64,000 nucleotides of DNA, from contig NZ_BATB01000012.1 in NCBI RefSeq assembly GCF_000466965.1, positions 1-64,000 on the forward strand, in the 5' to 3' direction. Shown in pieces: positions 20,478 to 31,580 of this stretch (position 1 is its first letter; every line of letters starts with the position of its first letter). The notes beneath the pieces were generated by a model. It was not told the origin of the DNA. It did no database searches and saw only the letters and a program-made list of their open reading frames with translations. This DNA is from Limimaricola cinnabarinus LL-001. GTDB taxonomy: Bacteria; Pseudomonadota; Alphaproteobacteria; Rhodobacterales; Rhodobacteraceae. The translations under genes and the position numbers were made by a program.

Positions 20478-21131
20478 ATGAAATTCTTCGTTGATACCGC
20501 CGAGATCGACCAGATTCGCGAACTCAGCGACCTCGGTATGGTCGATGGCGTGACCACCAACCCGTCGCTGATCATGAAGTCGGGCCGCGACATCAAGGAA
20601 GTCACCGCCGAGATCTGCTCCATCGTCTCCGGCCCCGTCTCGGCCGAGACCGTGGCGCTCGACGCCGAAGGCATGATCGCCGAAGGCCGCGAGCTGGCCA
20701 AGATCGCCGATAACATCGCGATCAAGGTGCCGCTGACCTGGGACGGCCTCAAGGCCTGCAAGGTGCTCTCCGACGAAGGCCGCATGGTCAACGTGACGCT
20801 GTGCTTCTCGGCCAACCAGGCGCTTCTGGCCGCCAAGGCGGGGGCCACCTTCATCTCGCCGTTCATCGGTCGTCTCGACGACCTGAACATGGACGGGCTC
20901 GAGCTGATCGCCGACATCCGCACGATCTATGACAATTACGGCTTCGAGACCAACATCCTCGCCGCCTCGATCCGCTCGGCCAACCACATGAGCGAATGCG
21001 CCAAGATCGGTGCCGACGTGGCGACGGCCCCTGCCGCCGTCATCAAGGCGATGGCGAACCACGTGCTGACCGACAAGGGCCTCGACGCCTTCACGAAGGA
21101 TTGGGCCAAGACCGGTCAGAAGATCCTCTGA
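20478..21131 (+). CDS. Transaldolase-like protein / fructose-6-phosphate aldolase
   Basis: A 217-residue TIM-barrel enzyme of the small transaldolase (TalC/FSA) group: [32 protein letters not shown], and the Schiff-base lysine in [15 protein letters not shown]. Real transaldolases and fructose-6-phosphate aldolases of this size are hard to separate by sequence; in organisms like this one a pentose-phosphate transaldolase role is likely. It has a GGGAG site before the ATG and a strong hairpin after the stop, so it is probably monocistronic. Confidence 0.88.
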   Translation: MKFFVDTAEIDQIRELSDLGMVDGVTTNPSLIMKSGRDIKEVTAEICSIVSGPVSAETVALDAEGMIAEGRELAKIADNIAIKVPLTWDGLKACKVLSDEGRMVNVTLCFSANQALLAAKAGATFISPFIGRLDDLNMDGLELIADIRTIYDNYGFETNILAASIRSANHMSECAKIGADVATAPAAVIKAMANHVLTDKGLDAFTKDWAKTGQKIL

Positions 21132-21138
21132 TCCCCTT

Positions 21139-21173
21139 GGCGGGGCGCTGTGCCTTCCGGGCCGCGCCCCGCC
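21139..21173 (+). terminator. Hairpin after the transaldolase gene
   Basis: GGCGGGGCG (21139-21147) pairs perfectly with CGCCCCGCC (21165-21173), eight bases after the stop codon. Only a weak T-containing tail (GCATTCTTG) follows. Confidence 0.6.
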
Positions 21174-21252
21174 GCATTCTTGCCACACCGGGGCGCATCA
21201 TGCCCCGGCGGCTGCTATCTTGGTCGGGATGCGACAGCCCGGACCCGCCCAG

Positions 21253-21965
21253 ATGACCGATGATACCTTGCCCGATGACGATGACGGGCTGCGCGGCCGG
21301 ATCCTTGCCGACCCCGCCCGCCTGCTGGACGATCCCGAGATCATGCGCGCCCTCGTCGAGGCCGACGCCGAGGCCAAGGGCGCGAATGTCGTCGATCTGC
21401 GCGGCCTCGCCATGGAGCGGCTGCAATCGCGGCTCGACAGGCTCGAAGACACGCACCGTTCGGTGATCGCGGCGGCCTATGAGAACCTTGCCGGAACCAA
21501 CCAGATCCACCGCGCCGTACTGCGCATGATGGACGCGACCCGTTTCGAGACCTTCCTTCAGGATCTCTCGGGCGAGGTGGCCGACATGCTGCGCGTCGAC
21601 GTGGTGCGTCTCGTGCTCGAAACCGCCAGCCCGGAGGACGACCCCGCCATCGCGCGGCTGTCGGACGTGCTGTCGGTGGCCGAGCCGGGCTTCGTCGCCG
21701 ATTACGCGACCCAAGGGCGCAACGTGCCGGTGCGGCAGGTGTCGCTGCGCCCGGTCGAGCCGCAGGAGGCCGGGCCATATGCGCCCGCGCGCCCGACATC
21801 CTGTCAGAGGCCTGCCTCAAGCTCGATTTCGGGCCGGGCCGCCTGCCGGGCATGCTTCTGCTCGGTGCCTCGGACGCGGCGCGCTTCTCGCCGTCACAGG
21901 CGACCGATCTCATGGGCTTTTTCGCCGGCGTGTTCGAGCGGCAGATGCGGCGCTGGCTGTCGTGA
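21253..21965 (+). CDS. DUF484 family protein (one frame break)
   Basis: A GAF-like DUF484 protein of 237 residues once repaired. The conserved N-terminus reads DDGLRGRILADPARLLDDPE and VVDLRGLAMERLQSRLDRLE. The frame breaks at 21781: after AGPY one G is missing (TATGCGCCC for TATGGCGCCC), and the other frame then gives ILSEACLKLDFGPGRLPGML and ends RQMRRWLS. The stop codon overlaps the xerC GTG by three bases. DUF484 genes often precede xerC in proteobacteria; the biochemical role is unknown. Confidence 0.85.
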
Positions 21966-22876
21966 TCTCACCCGCGCTCACCGATGCGATGGGCCGCTGG
22001 CTCGACCATGAGCGGGCCTTGAACGACGCCGCCCGGAATACCCTTACCGCCTATCAGGGCGACGTTCTGGGGTTTCTCGCCTTCATGCAGGGCCATCACG
22101 CCGAGGCGCAGGGCCTCGGGGCCATCGCACGGGTCACGGTGTCGGACATGCGCGCATGGATGGCGCATGAGCGCGCGCGCGGCCTCTCGGCGCGCAGCCT
22201 CGCGCGCGCGCTTTCGGCGGTGAAGTCCTTCTATCGCTGGCTCTCGGTCCGCGAGGGGTTCGAACCCACCGCCGTGCTCTCGACCCGCGCGCCGCGCATG
22301 AAGGCACGGCTGCCGCGCCCGCTCGACGAAGAGGCGGCGGCCCGCGTGCTGGAGGCGGTGGAGTTGCAATCGCGCGAGCCATGGGTCGCGGCGCGCGACA
22401 CGGCGGTGGTGACGCTGCTGTGGGGCTGCGGCCTGCGCATCTCCGAGGCGCTGTCGCTCAGCGGCGCGCAGGTGCCCTTGCCCGAGACGCTGCGCATCAC
22501 CGGCAAGGGCGGCAAGGAGCGGCTGGTGCCGGTGCTGCCGGTCGCGCGAAAGGCGGTCTCGGACTACGTGAAGCTCTGCCCGCACCCGATGGATGCGGGC
22601 CTGCCGCTGTTTCGCGGCGTGCGTGGCGGGGCCTTGGGCCCGCGTCCGATCCAGAAGGCGATGGAGATGGCGCGGCTGCAGCTCGGCCTGCCCTCGACCG
22701 CGACACCGCATGCGCTGCGTCACAGCTTTGCCACGCATCTGCTGAGCGCGGGCGGCGATCTGCGCGCGATTCAGGAACTTCTGGGCCACGCATCGCTTTC
22801 GACGACTCAGACCTATACGGCGGTCGACGCGGCCCGGCTGATGGAGATCTATGATCGCGCCCATCCACGGGCCTGA
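21962..22876 (+). CDS. xerC: Tyrosine recombinase XerC
   Basis: A 304-residue site-specific tyrosine recombinase that, with XerD, resolves chromosome dimers at dif. The N-terminal SAM-like domain starts ISPALTDAMGRWLDHERALN. The catalytic residues are all present: Arg in GCGLRISEALSLSG, the Lys region GKGGKERLVPV, His-x-x-Arg in PHALRHSFATHLLSAGG, His in LLGHASLSTTQTYT and the nucleophile Tyr in the same motif. The GTG start overlaps the DUF484 stop (GTGA). Position beside DUF484 and lack of phage genes argue for the housekeeping recombinase rather than an integrase. Confidence 0.92.
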   Translation: MISPALTDAMGRWLDHERALNDAARNTLTAYQGDVLGFLAFMQGHHAEAQGLGAIARVTVSDMRAWMAHERARGLSARSLARALSAVKSFYRWLSVREGFEPTAVLSTRAPRMKARLPRPLDEEAAARVLEAVELQSREPWVAARDTAVVTLLWGCGLRISEALSLSGAQVPLPETLRITGKGGKERLVPVLPVARKAVSDYVKLCPHPMDAGLPLFRGVRGGALGPRPIQKAMEMARLQLGLPSTATPHALRHSFATHLLSAGGDLRAIQELLGHASLSTTQTYTAVDAARLMEIYDRAHPRA

Positions 22877-22933
22877 GATCTACAGGCCTGAGCCGCGTTG
22901 CACCTGCCGTCGGTTTCGGCCAAGAGGGACGGC

Positions 22934-23628
22934 ATGACTGACGCACGCAAGGCCCTCGGGGTCCATCTCTTCACCGCCACAGGCGCGGTTTTCGCCATGC
23001 TCGCCATGCTGGAGGCGGTGCAGGACGATTGGAGCATGATGTTCCTGTGGCTGGTCGTGGCCTTCGCGGTGGACGGCGTCGATGGGCCGCTGGCACGCAA
23101 ATACGACGTGAAGCGCAACGCGCCGATCTTCGACGGCGTGCTGCTCGACCTGATCATCGACTATCTCACCTATGTCTTCGTGCCCGCCTTCGCATTGTTC
23201 GAATCAGGGCTACTGCCGGGCTGGACCGGCTGGATGGCGATCATCGTCATCACCTTCGCCTCGGCGCTCTACTTCGCCGACAGCCGCATGAAGACCAAGG
23301 ACTATTCCTTCCAAGGGTTTCCGGGCTGCTGGAACATGCTGATCCTGGTGCTCTTCGCGCTCTCGCCCAACTTCTGGATCATCCTCGCGCTGGTGGTGGT
23401 GCTGGCGATCACCATGTTCCTGCCGGTGAAATTCATCCACCCCGTGCGCACCAAGCGTTGGCGCGCGGTGTCGCTGCCGATGGCGCTGGCGTGGACCTTC
23501 TTCGCGGGTTGGGCGCCTGGGTCGATTTCGACCCGGCGAGCTGGGCGCATTGGGGCCTTGTCGTCACTTCGGTCTACCTGCTGGCCGCAGGTGCCGCGCA
23601 ACAGCTGGTGCATGGCAAGGACGGCTAA
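22934..23628 (+). CDS. pcs: Phosphatidylcholine synthase, CDP-alcohol phosphatidyltransferase (one frame break)
   Basis: An inner-membrane enzyme that joins choline to CDP-diacylglycerol to make phosphatidylcholine, found in alphaproteobacteria. The CDP-alcohol motif is seen as DGPLAR, then FDGVLLDLIIDY with its Asp residues. About eight membrane segments follow. The frame breaks near 23514: WTFFAGWA should continue A-WVDFDPASWAHWGLVV; one G is missing from GCGGCCTGG. Repaired length is 231 residues. The start is ATG at 22934 after a GGGAC site. The stop overlaps the convergent transporter gene (CTAA). Confidence 0.85.
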
Positions 23629-24479
23629 AGCCGGGTCAGTGCCACGCCGGAGACGATGAGCGCCGCCGAAACCGCCTTGGTGCGGTCCATCCGGTCGCCG
23701 AAGGCGGCCCAGCCGATGAGCACCGCAAAGAGGATCGATGTCTCGCGCAGCGCGCTCACCAACGCGATCGGCGCCAGCGTCATCGCCCAGACCGCGATGG
23801 CATAGGCTCCGTAGGAGGCGAGCGCGGCCAGCGTGCCCTGCCCCCAGACCCGCGCCGACACCCGAAGAAGACCCCGGCCCCGCATCGCAAAGCCCATGGG
23901 CACGAAGAGCAGCATCGAGGCCACGAAGAGCCAGCCGACATAGGCCACCGGATCGCCCGACACCCGCGCCCCCAGGCCGTCGACCAGCGTGTAACCGGCG
24001 GTGCCCGCCGCAGCACCCAGCGCATAGGGAATGAGCCGTCGGCTTTCGCCGGAGCCCAGCGCGCCGCGCGCCATGCCAAGAATGCCGAGCCCCAGCACCA
24101 GCACGCCCCGCACCGACAGCGGTTCGATCGCGTCGGACAGGAACAGCCCACTCGCCACCAGCACCGCCATCGGCGCGGCCCCGCGCGCGATCGGATAGAC
24201 CCGGCTCAGGTCGCCATGGTCATATGCCATGGCGAGAAACGTGTTGTAGGTCGCATGGCACAGCGCCGACCCGGCGATCCACGGCCAGACCTCGGCTGCG
24301 GGCCAAGGCCGCGTCAGCGCCACGGCAAGGCCCAAGCCCCCCTGCACCAGCGTCAGGATCACCATGCCCGCGAGCTTGGAAGCCCCGAGCTTGATCATCG
24401 CATTCCAGCTGGCATGCAGGAGGGCTGCGAGCATCACGGCGAGAAAGACCGGCAAGCTCATCTCGGGCGGCACCGGCAT
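23625..24479 (-). CDS. EamA/DMT family transporter
   Basis: A 284-residue protein with ten predicted membrane helices in two EamA repeats. It begins PVFLAVMLAALLHASWNAMI, a typical first EamA helix, and closes with FAVLIGWAAFGDRMDRTKAVSA, the second repeat's conserved end. DMT transporters export metabolites such as amino acids; the substrate here is unknown. There is no clear ribosome site before the ATG at 24479, because a 60-bp palindrome ends just upstream. Confidence 0.82.
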   Translation of the reverse strand: MPVPPEMSLPVFLAVMLAALLHASWNAMIKLGASKLAGMVILTLVQGGLGLAVALTRPWPAAEVWPWIAGSALCHATYNTFLAMAYDHGDLSRVYPIARGAAPMAVLVASGLFLSDAIEPLSVRGVLVLGLGILGMARGALGSGESRRLIPYALGAAAGTAGYTLVDGLGARVSGDPVAYVGWLFVASMLLFVPMGFAMRGRGLLRVSARVWGQGTLAALASYGAYAIAVWAMTLAPIALVSALRETSILFAVLIGWAAFGDRMDRTKAVSAALIVSGVALTRL

Positions 24480-24481
24480 AT

Positions 24482-24541
24482 GAGTATTTGCGGCGTAAAG
24501 TCACAAGGCGCGCGCCCTGCGACTTCATCCTCCGGATACTC
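24482..24541. repeat. 60-bp imperfect palindrome between ileS and the EamA gene
   Basis: Outer arms GAGTAT (24482-24487) and ATACTC (24536-24541) are exact complements, the centre GGCGCGCGCC (24507-24516) is itself palindromic, and the interval pairs partly, often as G-T. The whole is symmetric about 24511/24512. It sits 39 bp after the ileS stop and 3 bp before the EamA start, so it may act as the ileS terminator or may be a dispersed repetitive extragenic palindrome. Confidence 0.6.
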
Positions 24542-24579
24542 GAGACCGACGCCGCGGCAGGCGCGGCGCCGGTCGATCG

Positions 24580-27497
24580 TCACGCCAGTGCCGCGTCGCA
24601 GCGGGCGCAGACTCCGGGATGCGCATGCGTGCCGACATCGGGCAGGATCTTCCAGCAACGCTGGCATTTCTCGCCATCGGCCGCCTCGAACACCACGCCC
24701 ACGCCATCGATCTCCGGCAGGCGGAACGCCTCGGCCGGGGATGGATCATTGGTGAGATAGATCGCCGAAGTGATGCACAGATCCTCGAAGTTCACGCTCT
24801 TGAGCGCAGCCAGCGTCTCGGGATCGCGCACATGCACCACCGGCGCCGCCTCGAGCGAGGCACCGATCACCTTGTCGCGCCGCGCCACTTCGAGCGCCGC
24901 CGTCACCACGCGACGCACCCGCCGGATCGCCGACCACTTCGCGGCCAGATCCTCGTCGCGCCACGCCTGCGGCGTCTCGGGGATGTCGGTAAGATGCACC
25001 GAAGCCGCGTCGCCCGGATTCCGTTCGAGCCAGACCTCCTCCATCGTGAAGACGAGGATCGGCGCGAGCCATGTCGTCAGCCGGTGGAACAACAGGTCGA
25101 GCACGGTACGCGCGGCGCGGCGGCGGGCGGTGTCGCCGTCGCAGTAGAGCGCGTCCTTGCGGATGTCGAAGTAGAAGGCCGACAGCTCCACCGTCGCGAA
25201 GGTGAAGACCGACTGGAACACGCCTTGGAAGTCATAGGCGTCGTAGCCCTCGCGCACGGCCTGATCCAGCTCGGCCAGACGGTGCAGTACCCAACGCTCC
25301 AGCTCGGGCATGTCGGCCGCCTCGACCCGGTCCGCCTCGGAGAAGTCCGCCAGCGAGCCCAACAGGAAGCGCATGGTGTTGCGCAGCCGGCGATAGCCGT
25401 CGGCGGTACCCTTGAGGATCTCGGGCCCGATCCGCAGATCGGCGGTATAGTCCGACTGCGCCACCCAAAGCCGCAGGATGTCGGCGCCGTACTGCTTGGT
25501 CACGTCGGCGGGGCTGACGGTGTTGCCCAAGGACTTGGACATCTTCATGCCCTTCTCATCGAGCGTGAAGCCATGCGTCAGCACGCCGCGATAGGGCGCG
25601 CGCCCTTGGTGCCGCAGGATTGCAGCATCGAGGAGTGGAACCAGCCGCGATGCTGGTCGGTGCCCTCGAGGTAGAGATCGGCCAGACCATCCTCCGACCC
25701 GTCCTCGCGGTCGCGCAGCACGAAGGCATGGGTGGAGCCGCTATCGAACCACACGTCGAGAATGTCGAGACTGAACATAATCGTCGGGGTTCACGGTATC
25801 GCCCAGGAAACGCGCCTTGGCGCCGTCCTTGTACCACGCATCCGCGCCCTCGGCCTCGAAGGCCTCGAGGATGCGGGCGTTCACGGCCTCGTCGCGCAGC
25901 AGGAAGTCCGGATCGGCGGGCTTTGCCCCCTTCTTCACGAAGCAGGTCAGCGGCACGCCCCAGGCGCGCTGGCGCGACAGGACCCAGTCGGGCCGCTGTT
26001 CGATCATCGCATGAAGCCGGTTGCGCCCGGTCCTGGGCGTCCATGTCACCAGCTCGTCGATCGAGGTCAGCGCGCGCTCGCGGATGGTCTTGCCATACTG
26101 GTCCTGCCCGTCGCCGACTTCGCGATCGATCGCGGCGAACCATTGCGGCGTGTTGCGGAAGATCAGCGGCGCTTGGAGCGCCAGCTATGCGGGTAGGAGT
26201 GCTTGATCTTGCCGCGGGCAAAGAGCTTGCTCGACTGCGCCAGCGCATCGATGACGGCCGTGTTGGCGTCGCCCTCCTTGCCGTTCGGCTTGAGGATGCG
26301 CTTGCCGCCGAAGAGCGGCAGGTCCGCCCGGAAGGTGCCATCCTCCTCGACGTTGTAGGTTATGACCTCGGCCAGCATCCCCGCGTCGCGGTACAGCTCG
26401 AACTCGTCCATGCCGTGGCTCGGTGCGCAATGCACGAAGCCGGTGCCGTCCTCGTCGGTGACGAAGGGCGCGGGCCGGAAGTCGCGCGGCTGGTCCCACT
26501 CGCCTTCGCCGCCCTCGATCCCGGCAAAGGGATGCGCGACCGACAGACCTTCCAGCGATGGCGCGTCGCCGATCCGCTCCCAGCCATCGACGCGGGCCTT
26601 GCCGAGGCAGCCCTCGGCCAGCTTGTCAGCCAGAAGCAGCTTGTCGCCGGACTTGACCCAGTTGTCCTCGGGCGCGCCGGTGATCCGGTAGACGCCGTAG
26701 GAGATTTCGGGATGATAGACGACGCCTTTGTTCGACGGGATGGTCCAGGGCGTGGTGGTCCAGATCACGACATCCGCGCCCTGAAGCAGCGGATCGTCCG
26801 AGCCCAGAACCGGGAAGCGCACCCAGATCGTGAAGCTCTCCTTGTCGTGATACTCGACCTCGGCCTCGGCCAGCGCGGTCTTCTCGACCGGCGACCACAT
26901 CACGGGCTTCGAGCTTGGTAGAGCACGCCGTTCATCAGGAATTTCTGAAATTCCTCGGCGATCACCCGCTCAGCGTGGAAGTCCATCGTGAGGTAGGGGT
27001 TTTCCCACTTGCCAGTGATGCCGAGACGCTTGAACTCGTCGCGCTGAACATCGACCCACCTTCGGCGAACTTCCGGCATTCCTGACGGAAGTCGATCACG
27101 TCGACCTTGTCCTTGTCCTGCCCCTTCTTGCGGTACTGCTCTTCGATCTTCCACTCGATCGGCAGCCATGGCAGTCCCAGCCGGGGATATAGCGCGCGTC
27201 GCGGCCCATCATCTGCTGGGAGCGCACCACCATATCCTTGAGGATCTTGTTGAGCGCGTGGCCGATATGCAGGTTGCCGTTGGCGTAGGGCGGGCCGTCA
27301 TGCAGCGTGAAGGGTCGACGCCCCTCGGCGCGCTCGCGCAGGCGGTCATAGACCCCGATCCGTTCCCAGCGGTCGAGCCAGCCCGGCTCGCGGTTGGGCA
27401 GGCCCGCGCGCATCGGAAACTCCGTGCGCGGCAGGTTCAGGGTGTCCTTGTAATCGGGGGTCTCGGAGGCGGGGGTCTCGGGCGTATCGGCGCACAT
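24580..27497 (-). CDS. ileS: Isoleucyl-tRNA synthetase (about six frame breaks)
   Basis: Charges tRNA-Ile and edits valine. Readable pieces in order: N-terminus with the HIGH motif ([19 protein letters not shown]), the CP1 editing region ([28 protein letters not shown]), the [12 protein letters not shown] block, [12 protein letters not shown] (KMSKS), and the C-terminal zinc finger [12 protein letters not shown] with CARC. Breaks lie near 27165, 27059, 26914, 26172, about 25775 and 25602. Five are repaired by one base; the one near 25775 needs two bases added or one removed. Two added gives 975 codons including the stop. Such a load in an essential gene points to sequencing error. Confidence 0.95.
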
Positions 27498-27740
27498 CGC
27501 TGTTCGGTCCTGTCGAAGTCCGGTCGTGTCGGAATGTCTGGTGAAGGGCGGCGCGGCGTCAGCTCATGCGCCTTGTCCCGGCGGCCCTGATCCTCAGAGC
27601 GCCGGGCCGGTAATTCGCGTGAACGGGACACGAAAAGCCATCATGGGGCCGCTTATAGGCGCAGGCTCGGGGCGGGTAAAGCGCGGCACGGTTTCCCCCG
27701 CGCGGCATTCGGGATTATGAGGGCCCCAAGGAGCCGCCCC

Positions 27741-28142
27741 ATGCCAGAGCCACGCATCGACGTCACCCCCGAGCAGATCGCCCGCGTCGTGGCGCGGTTC
27801 TACGAACAGGTGCGCGCCCACCCCGGCCTCGGGCCGGTCTTTGCCCGCCATGTCGCCGACTGGCCCGAACACGAGGCGCGCATCGTCTCGTTCTGGGAGA
27901 GCGCGATCCTCGGCAGGCCGGGCTATCGCGGCAGCCCGGTCACGGCGCATCGCGACGCGCGTGATGTGCGGCCGGGCATGTTCGCACCTTGGCTGGCGCT
28001 GTTCGACATGACGCTGCGCGAGGAGCTGCCGCCCGAGACCGCAGCGGCGTGGTCGGACCTCGCGCACCGGATCGGGCGGACCCTGCGCGCGGGCGTGACC
28101 GAGCGCGAGACCCATCCCGGCGGCGTGCCCAAGCTGTTCTAG
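27741..28142 (+). CDS. Group III truncated haemoglobin
   Basis: A 133-residue truncated haemoglobin: VARFYEQVRAHPGLGPVFAR, then WESAILGRPGYRGSPVTAHRD with the likely proximal-His region, and WLALFDMTLREELPPETAAA. Group III members bind oxygen or NO and are linked to detoxification or microaerobic life; the role is rarely proven. ATG at 27741 follows CCAAGGAG and starts MPEPRIDVTPEQ. The stop shares CTAG with the convergent ycjF gene. Confidence 0.85.
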   Translation: MPEPRIDVTPEQIARVVARFYEQVRAHPGLGPVFARHVADWPEHEARIVSFWESAILGRPGYRGSPVTAHRDARDVRPGMFAPWLALFDMTLREELPPETAAAWSDLAHRIGRTLRAGVTERETHPGGVPKLF

Positions 28143-29145
28143 CCGCGCGCGCGAACAGCCCCGTGAGCGCGCGCGCCACGAGGCCCGAGACCGATGGCCG
28201 CTCGACCGTGCGGAACGGCAGCGGACGACAGACCTCGATCGCGGCCACGCCAACCCGCGCGGTCAGCGCGCCGTTGACCACCCCTTCGCCAAAGCGGCGC
28301 GAGACGCGAGACAGAACGCCGCCGCCGGCGACCGAGCCCACGAGGTCGTCGCCCACCGCCACGGCCCCCGTCGCCACCAGATGGGTCAGCACCGAGCGAG
28401 TGAGACGCCACGCGCCCAAAGTGCCAGACCGCCCGCCATAGATCTCGGCCACGCGCCGGATCATCCGCAGGTTCGAGGTCAGCGCCGCCGTCACGTCCGC
28501 GAGCGCCAGCGGCACCACCGCCGTCACCGTCGCCACCTGCCGCGCCGCCATCTCGACCTCGCGCGCGGCCATGGCGTCGAGCGGCGCCAGAAGCTCGCGC
28601 TCGGCCAGCCCCAACACGCCATCGGCGTCGAACACGTCGCCCTCGCGCGCCTTCACCTTGGCGAGCCCCGGCAACAGTTCGCCCCGGCCCGCATAGAGCG
28701 CCACCATTTGCGCCGAGACCGATTTCGCGAGGCCGAGATCCTGCGCGCCCAGCGCCGCCGCCGCGTCTCTCTGGATATGATCGAGCCGCGCCAGTCGCCG
28801 AAAGGCCCAAGCCTCCTTGGCCGCGATCGCCAGAAGCAGGCCCAGCACCAGCCCCACCAGCACCGTGGCGATCATCCCCAGCACCGGGTTCGCCGCCAGA
28901 AGCCCCGTCACCCAGGACCACGCCGCCACCGAGAGCATGAAGCCCACCAGCGCGGCCAGCGCCGCAAAGAACCAGCGCGCCAGCCTGGAACGCGGCCGCG
29001 CTGCCATGACGGCGACGCGCTGCATCGCCGCCCCCTGCGGCAGGCCCGGTTCGGGCACCGGGGGCGCGGTGGCGGGGGTCACATGCGGCGTCGCCTCCTC
29101 TTCGAGGTCGATCACCACCGGGCCGCGCCGCTTGTCGTCGCTCAT
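28139..29145 (-). CDS. ycjF: YcjF family (DUF697/TIGR01620) membrane protein (frame break at the 3' end)
   Basis: A 335-residue inner-membrane protein. A polar N-terminus is followed by two membrane helices (FFAALAALVGFMLSVAAWSW and VLGMIATVLVGLVLGLLLAI), a cytoplasmic helical domain, then the DUF697 block LALADVTAALTSNLRMIRRV. At the very end one base is lost near 28145: in the raw frame the protein runs on through the haemoglobin gene, whereas restoring a G gives a TAG right after LTGLFARA. It lies ten bases downstream of ycjX, its constant partner. Function unknown. Confidence 0.85.
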
Positions 29146-29155
29146 GCCTGTCTCC

Positions 29156-30573
29156 TCACAGCCGGTCGCCGAGCAGGAACTCCGCCGCCCGGTCGAGACG
29201 GATATGCGGCGGCCCCTCGCCGGGCTTGAGCGTCAGCCGCGCCGGCGCGAAATTCATGATCGAATAATCCCCATCGAGCCATGCCTCGGCCCCCGCCCGC
29301 GCCGGGGCCAGAAGATGCGACGGGTCTTCGGGAAGCGCGCCCGCATGCAGCGCCGCCTGACGCCCCGTCTCCAGCAGCTTGCCGCGCACCACGTCGATCA
29401 TCTCGCCGCCATGGCTCACCCGGTCCTCCACGGTCGTGCGCAGCGCTGCGATCGACATGGCCTGGGTCTTGGCCCCGGCGAAATCGGCCCGGTCGCGCGC
29501 GTCGCGCAACAACGCCTCGGTGATCGCGGCGAGCTTGGCGTGCTCGGTGTGGTGGAGGTGGTCCGCCTTGGTGGCTGCGAACAGAATGCGGTCGATCCGG
29601 CGGCCTTGGAAGATCCGGCTCAGAAAGGCGTTCCGACCGGGGCGGAAGGCACGCAGGATGTCCGCCATCGCCGCGCGCAGATCCTCGACCGCCTGCGGCC
29701 CGGCATGGATCGCCGAAAGCACGTCGACCAGCACCACCTGCCGGTCGATGCGCGAGAAATGATCGCGGAAGAAGGGCTTTACCACCTCGCGCTTGTAAGC
29801 CTCGTATCGCCGCTCCACCTCGCGCCCGAGGCTGCCTTTCGGGGTATCGCCGCCCGGCAGCGGCGCGAAGGTCAGCACCGGCGAGCCTTCGAGATCGCCC
29901 GGCAACAAAAACCGCCCCGGCGTGCAGTCCGAATAGCCCGCCTCTCGCGCGGCATTGAGATAGTCGGTGAAGGCCCGCGCCAGCGCCTTGGCACGCGGCT
30001 CGTCGAAGGGCGCGCCCGGCTCGACGGCCCCGACCGCCTTCAGGAAGGCCGCTGCCTGCGGCATCGTCGCCGCCCGACGCTCGGCCCGTGCCAGCGCCTC
30101 GCGCGCCCAAGTGGCATAGTCCTTCTCCAGAAGGCCCAGATCGAGCAGCCATTCGCCGGGATAATCCACGATGTCGAGATGCACGGTGCGCGGGCCCTGC
30201 ACCCCCGCCAGCATCCCGCCCTGCTGCACCCGCAGCGACAGCCGCAGCTCGCTCACCCGGCGCGTGCCCTCGGGCCATTCGGGTTCTGGTGCCAGCAGAT
30301 GCGCCAGATGCCCCTCGTAGTCGAACCGCGCCACCGTATCGTCGGGCTGCGGCCTGAGCACCGCACCGAGGATGCGCGGCGCGGCGGCGAATTGCGGCAT
30401 CCGCCCGCGATCCATCAGATTCGCCACCAGCGAGGTGATGAACACCGTCTTGCCGCCCGCGACAGCCCCGTGACGCCCAGCCGGATCACCGGATCGGTGA
30501 AGGGCGCGACCAGCCGGTCCGTGACCCCCTCGACGCCACGCGTGATGCTGTCCGTGATCGCCCCGATGACCAA
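29156..30573 (-). CDS. ycjX: YcjX family (DUF463) P-loop GTPase-like protein (one frame break)
   Basis: A 472-residue P-loop protein of the YcjX/DUF463 family, known from E. coli as part of a stress-linked (phage-shock associated) gene group. The N-terminus [20 protein letters not shown] is in one frame and the rest in another: near 30453, GLSRA should continue [20 protein letters not shown], so one G is missing inside the Walker A. Later landmarks are [15 protein letters not shown] (Walker B/switch) and [15 protein letters not shown] (TKAD guanine motif). The likely start is TTG at 30573. It is followed by ycjF after ten bases. Confidence 0.88.
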
Positions 30574-30728
30574 TGCACCGCTCCCTGCCCGCTTCCGTCC
30601 GGCAAGATAGGCATGCGCGCCCGGGATGCACAGGGCGCGCGCCCCGGGCGGCGGATTTGCATATCCGCAAAATCGTGAAAGGAGCCACGCGCTTGCCAAG
30701 TGATGCGCCCAAGGCTACCCGCAGCGCC

Positions 30729-31502
30729 ATGCCCCGCTATGCTCTCAAGGTCGAATATCACGGCACGCCCTTCTCCGGCTGGCAGCGCCAGTCCGAGCAC
30801 CCTTCGGTGCAGGGCGCGATCGAGGCCGCGCTCGGGCGGTTGGAAAAGCGCGAGCACACCATCGCCGCCGCCGGACGCACCGATGCCGGGGTACACGGCC
30901 TCGGACAGGTCGCGCATTGCGACATGGACAAGGAATGGAACCCGTTCCGTCTTTCCGAGGCGCTGAACTTCCACCTGAAGCCCGCGCCGGTGGCCATCAC
31001 CGCCTGTGCCCGCGTGGCAGATGATTTTCACGCCCGGTTCTCGGCGACATGGCGGCAGTACCTGTTCCGCCTCGTGATGCGCCGCGCGCCGCTCACGCAT
31101 GACAAGGGCCTCGCTTGGCAGGTGCCGCATCTGCTCGAGGCCGGCGCGATGCAGGCGGCGGCGGACCGGCTCATCGGGCGGCACGACTTCACCACCTTCC
31201 GCTCCTCGATCTGTCAGGCGAACTCGCCGCTGCGCACGCTCGACCGGCTCGACGTGGAACGCATCGAGGGGACCAGCGGCCCCGAGATCCGGTTTCACGT
31301 GAAAGCCCGCGCCTTCCTGCACAATCAGGTGCGCAGCTTCGTCGGCACGCTGGAGCGGGTCGGCGCCGGGGCATGGACACCTGACGACGTGACCGCCGCG
31401 CTCGAAGCGCGCGACCGGGCCGCATGCGGGCCGGTCTGCCCGCCCCACGGCCTCTATCTCGCCGCTGTCGGATACGTACCGGACCCCTTCGATCACAATT
31501 GA
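30729..31502 (+). CDS. truA: tRNA pseudouridine(38-40) synthase TruA
   Basis: A 257-residue enzyme that converts uridines 38-40 of many tRNA anticodon arms to pseudouridine. [20 protein letters not shown] is the normal N-terminus, the catalytic Asp lies in [17 protein letters not shown], and [15 protein letters not shown] and [17 protein letters not shown] are typical core motifs. ATG at 30729 is favoured over a 52-codon upstream extension with no family features. Confidence 0.95.
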   Translation: MPRYALKVEYHGTPFSGWQRQSEHPSVQGAIEAALGRLEKREHTIAAAGRTDAGVHGLGQVAHCDMDKEWNPFRLSEALNFHLKPAPVAITACARVADDFHARFSATWRQYLFRLVMRRAPLTHDKGLAWQVPHLLEAGAMQAAADRLIGRHDFTTFRSSICQANSPLRTLDRLDVERIEGTSGPEIRFHVKARAFLHNQVRSFVGTLERVGAGAWTPDDVTAALEARDRAACGPVCPPHGLYLAAVGYVPDPFDHN

Positions 31503-31580
31503 TCATGGGGTCGGAACAGGCTGTTGCCTCCCGGTGCCGATAGGATAGCAATGGGGTCAAGGCCCGGCCCAGACCGTGCC

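Noticed and set aside
21962..22876. Integrase of a mobile element
   Set aside because: The tyrosine recombinase is coupled to DUF484, has XerC features, and there are no att repeats, tRNA or phage genes nearby.
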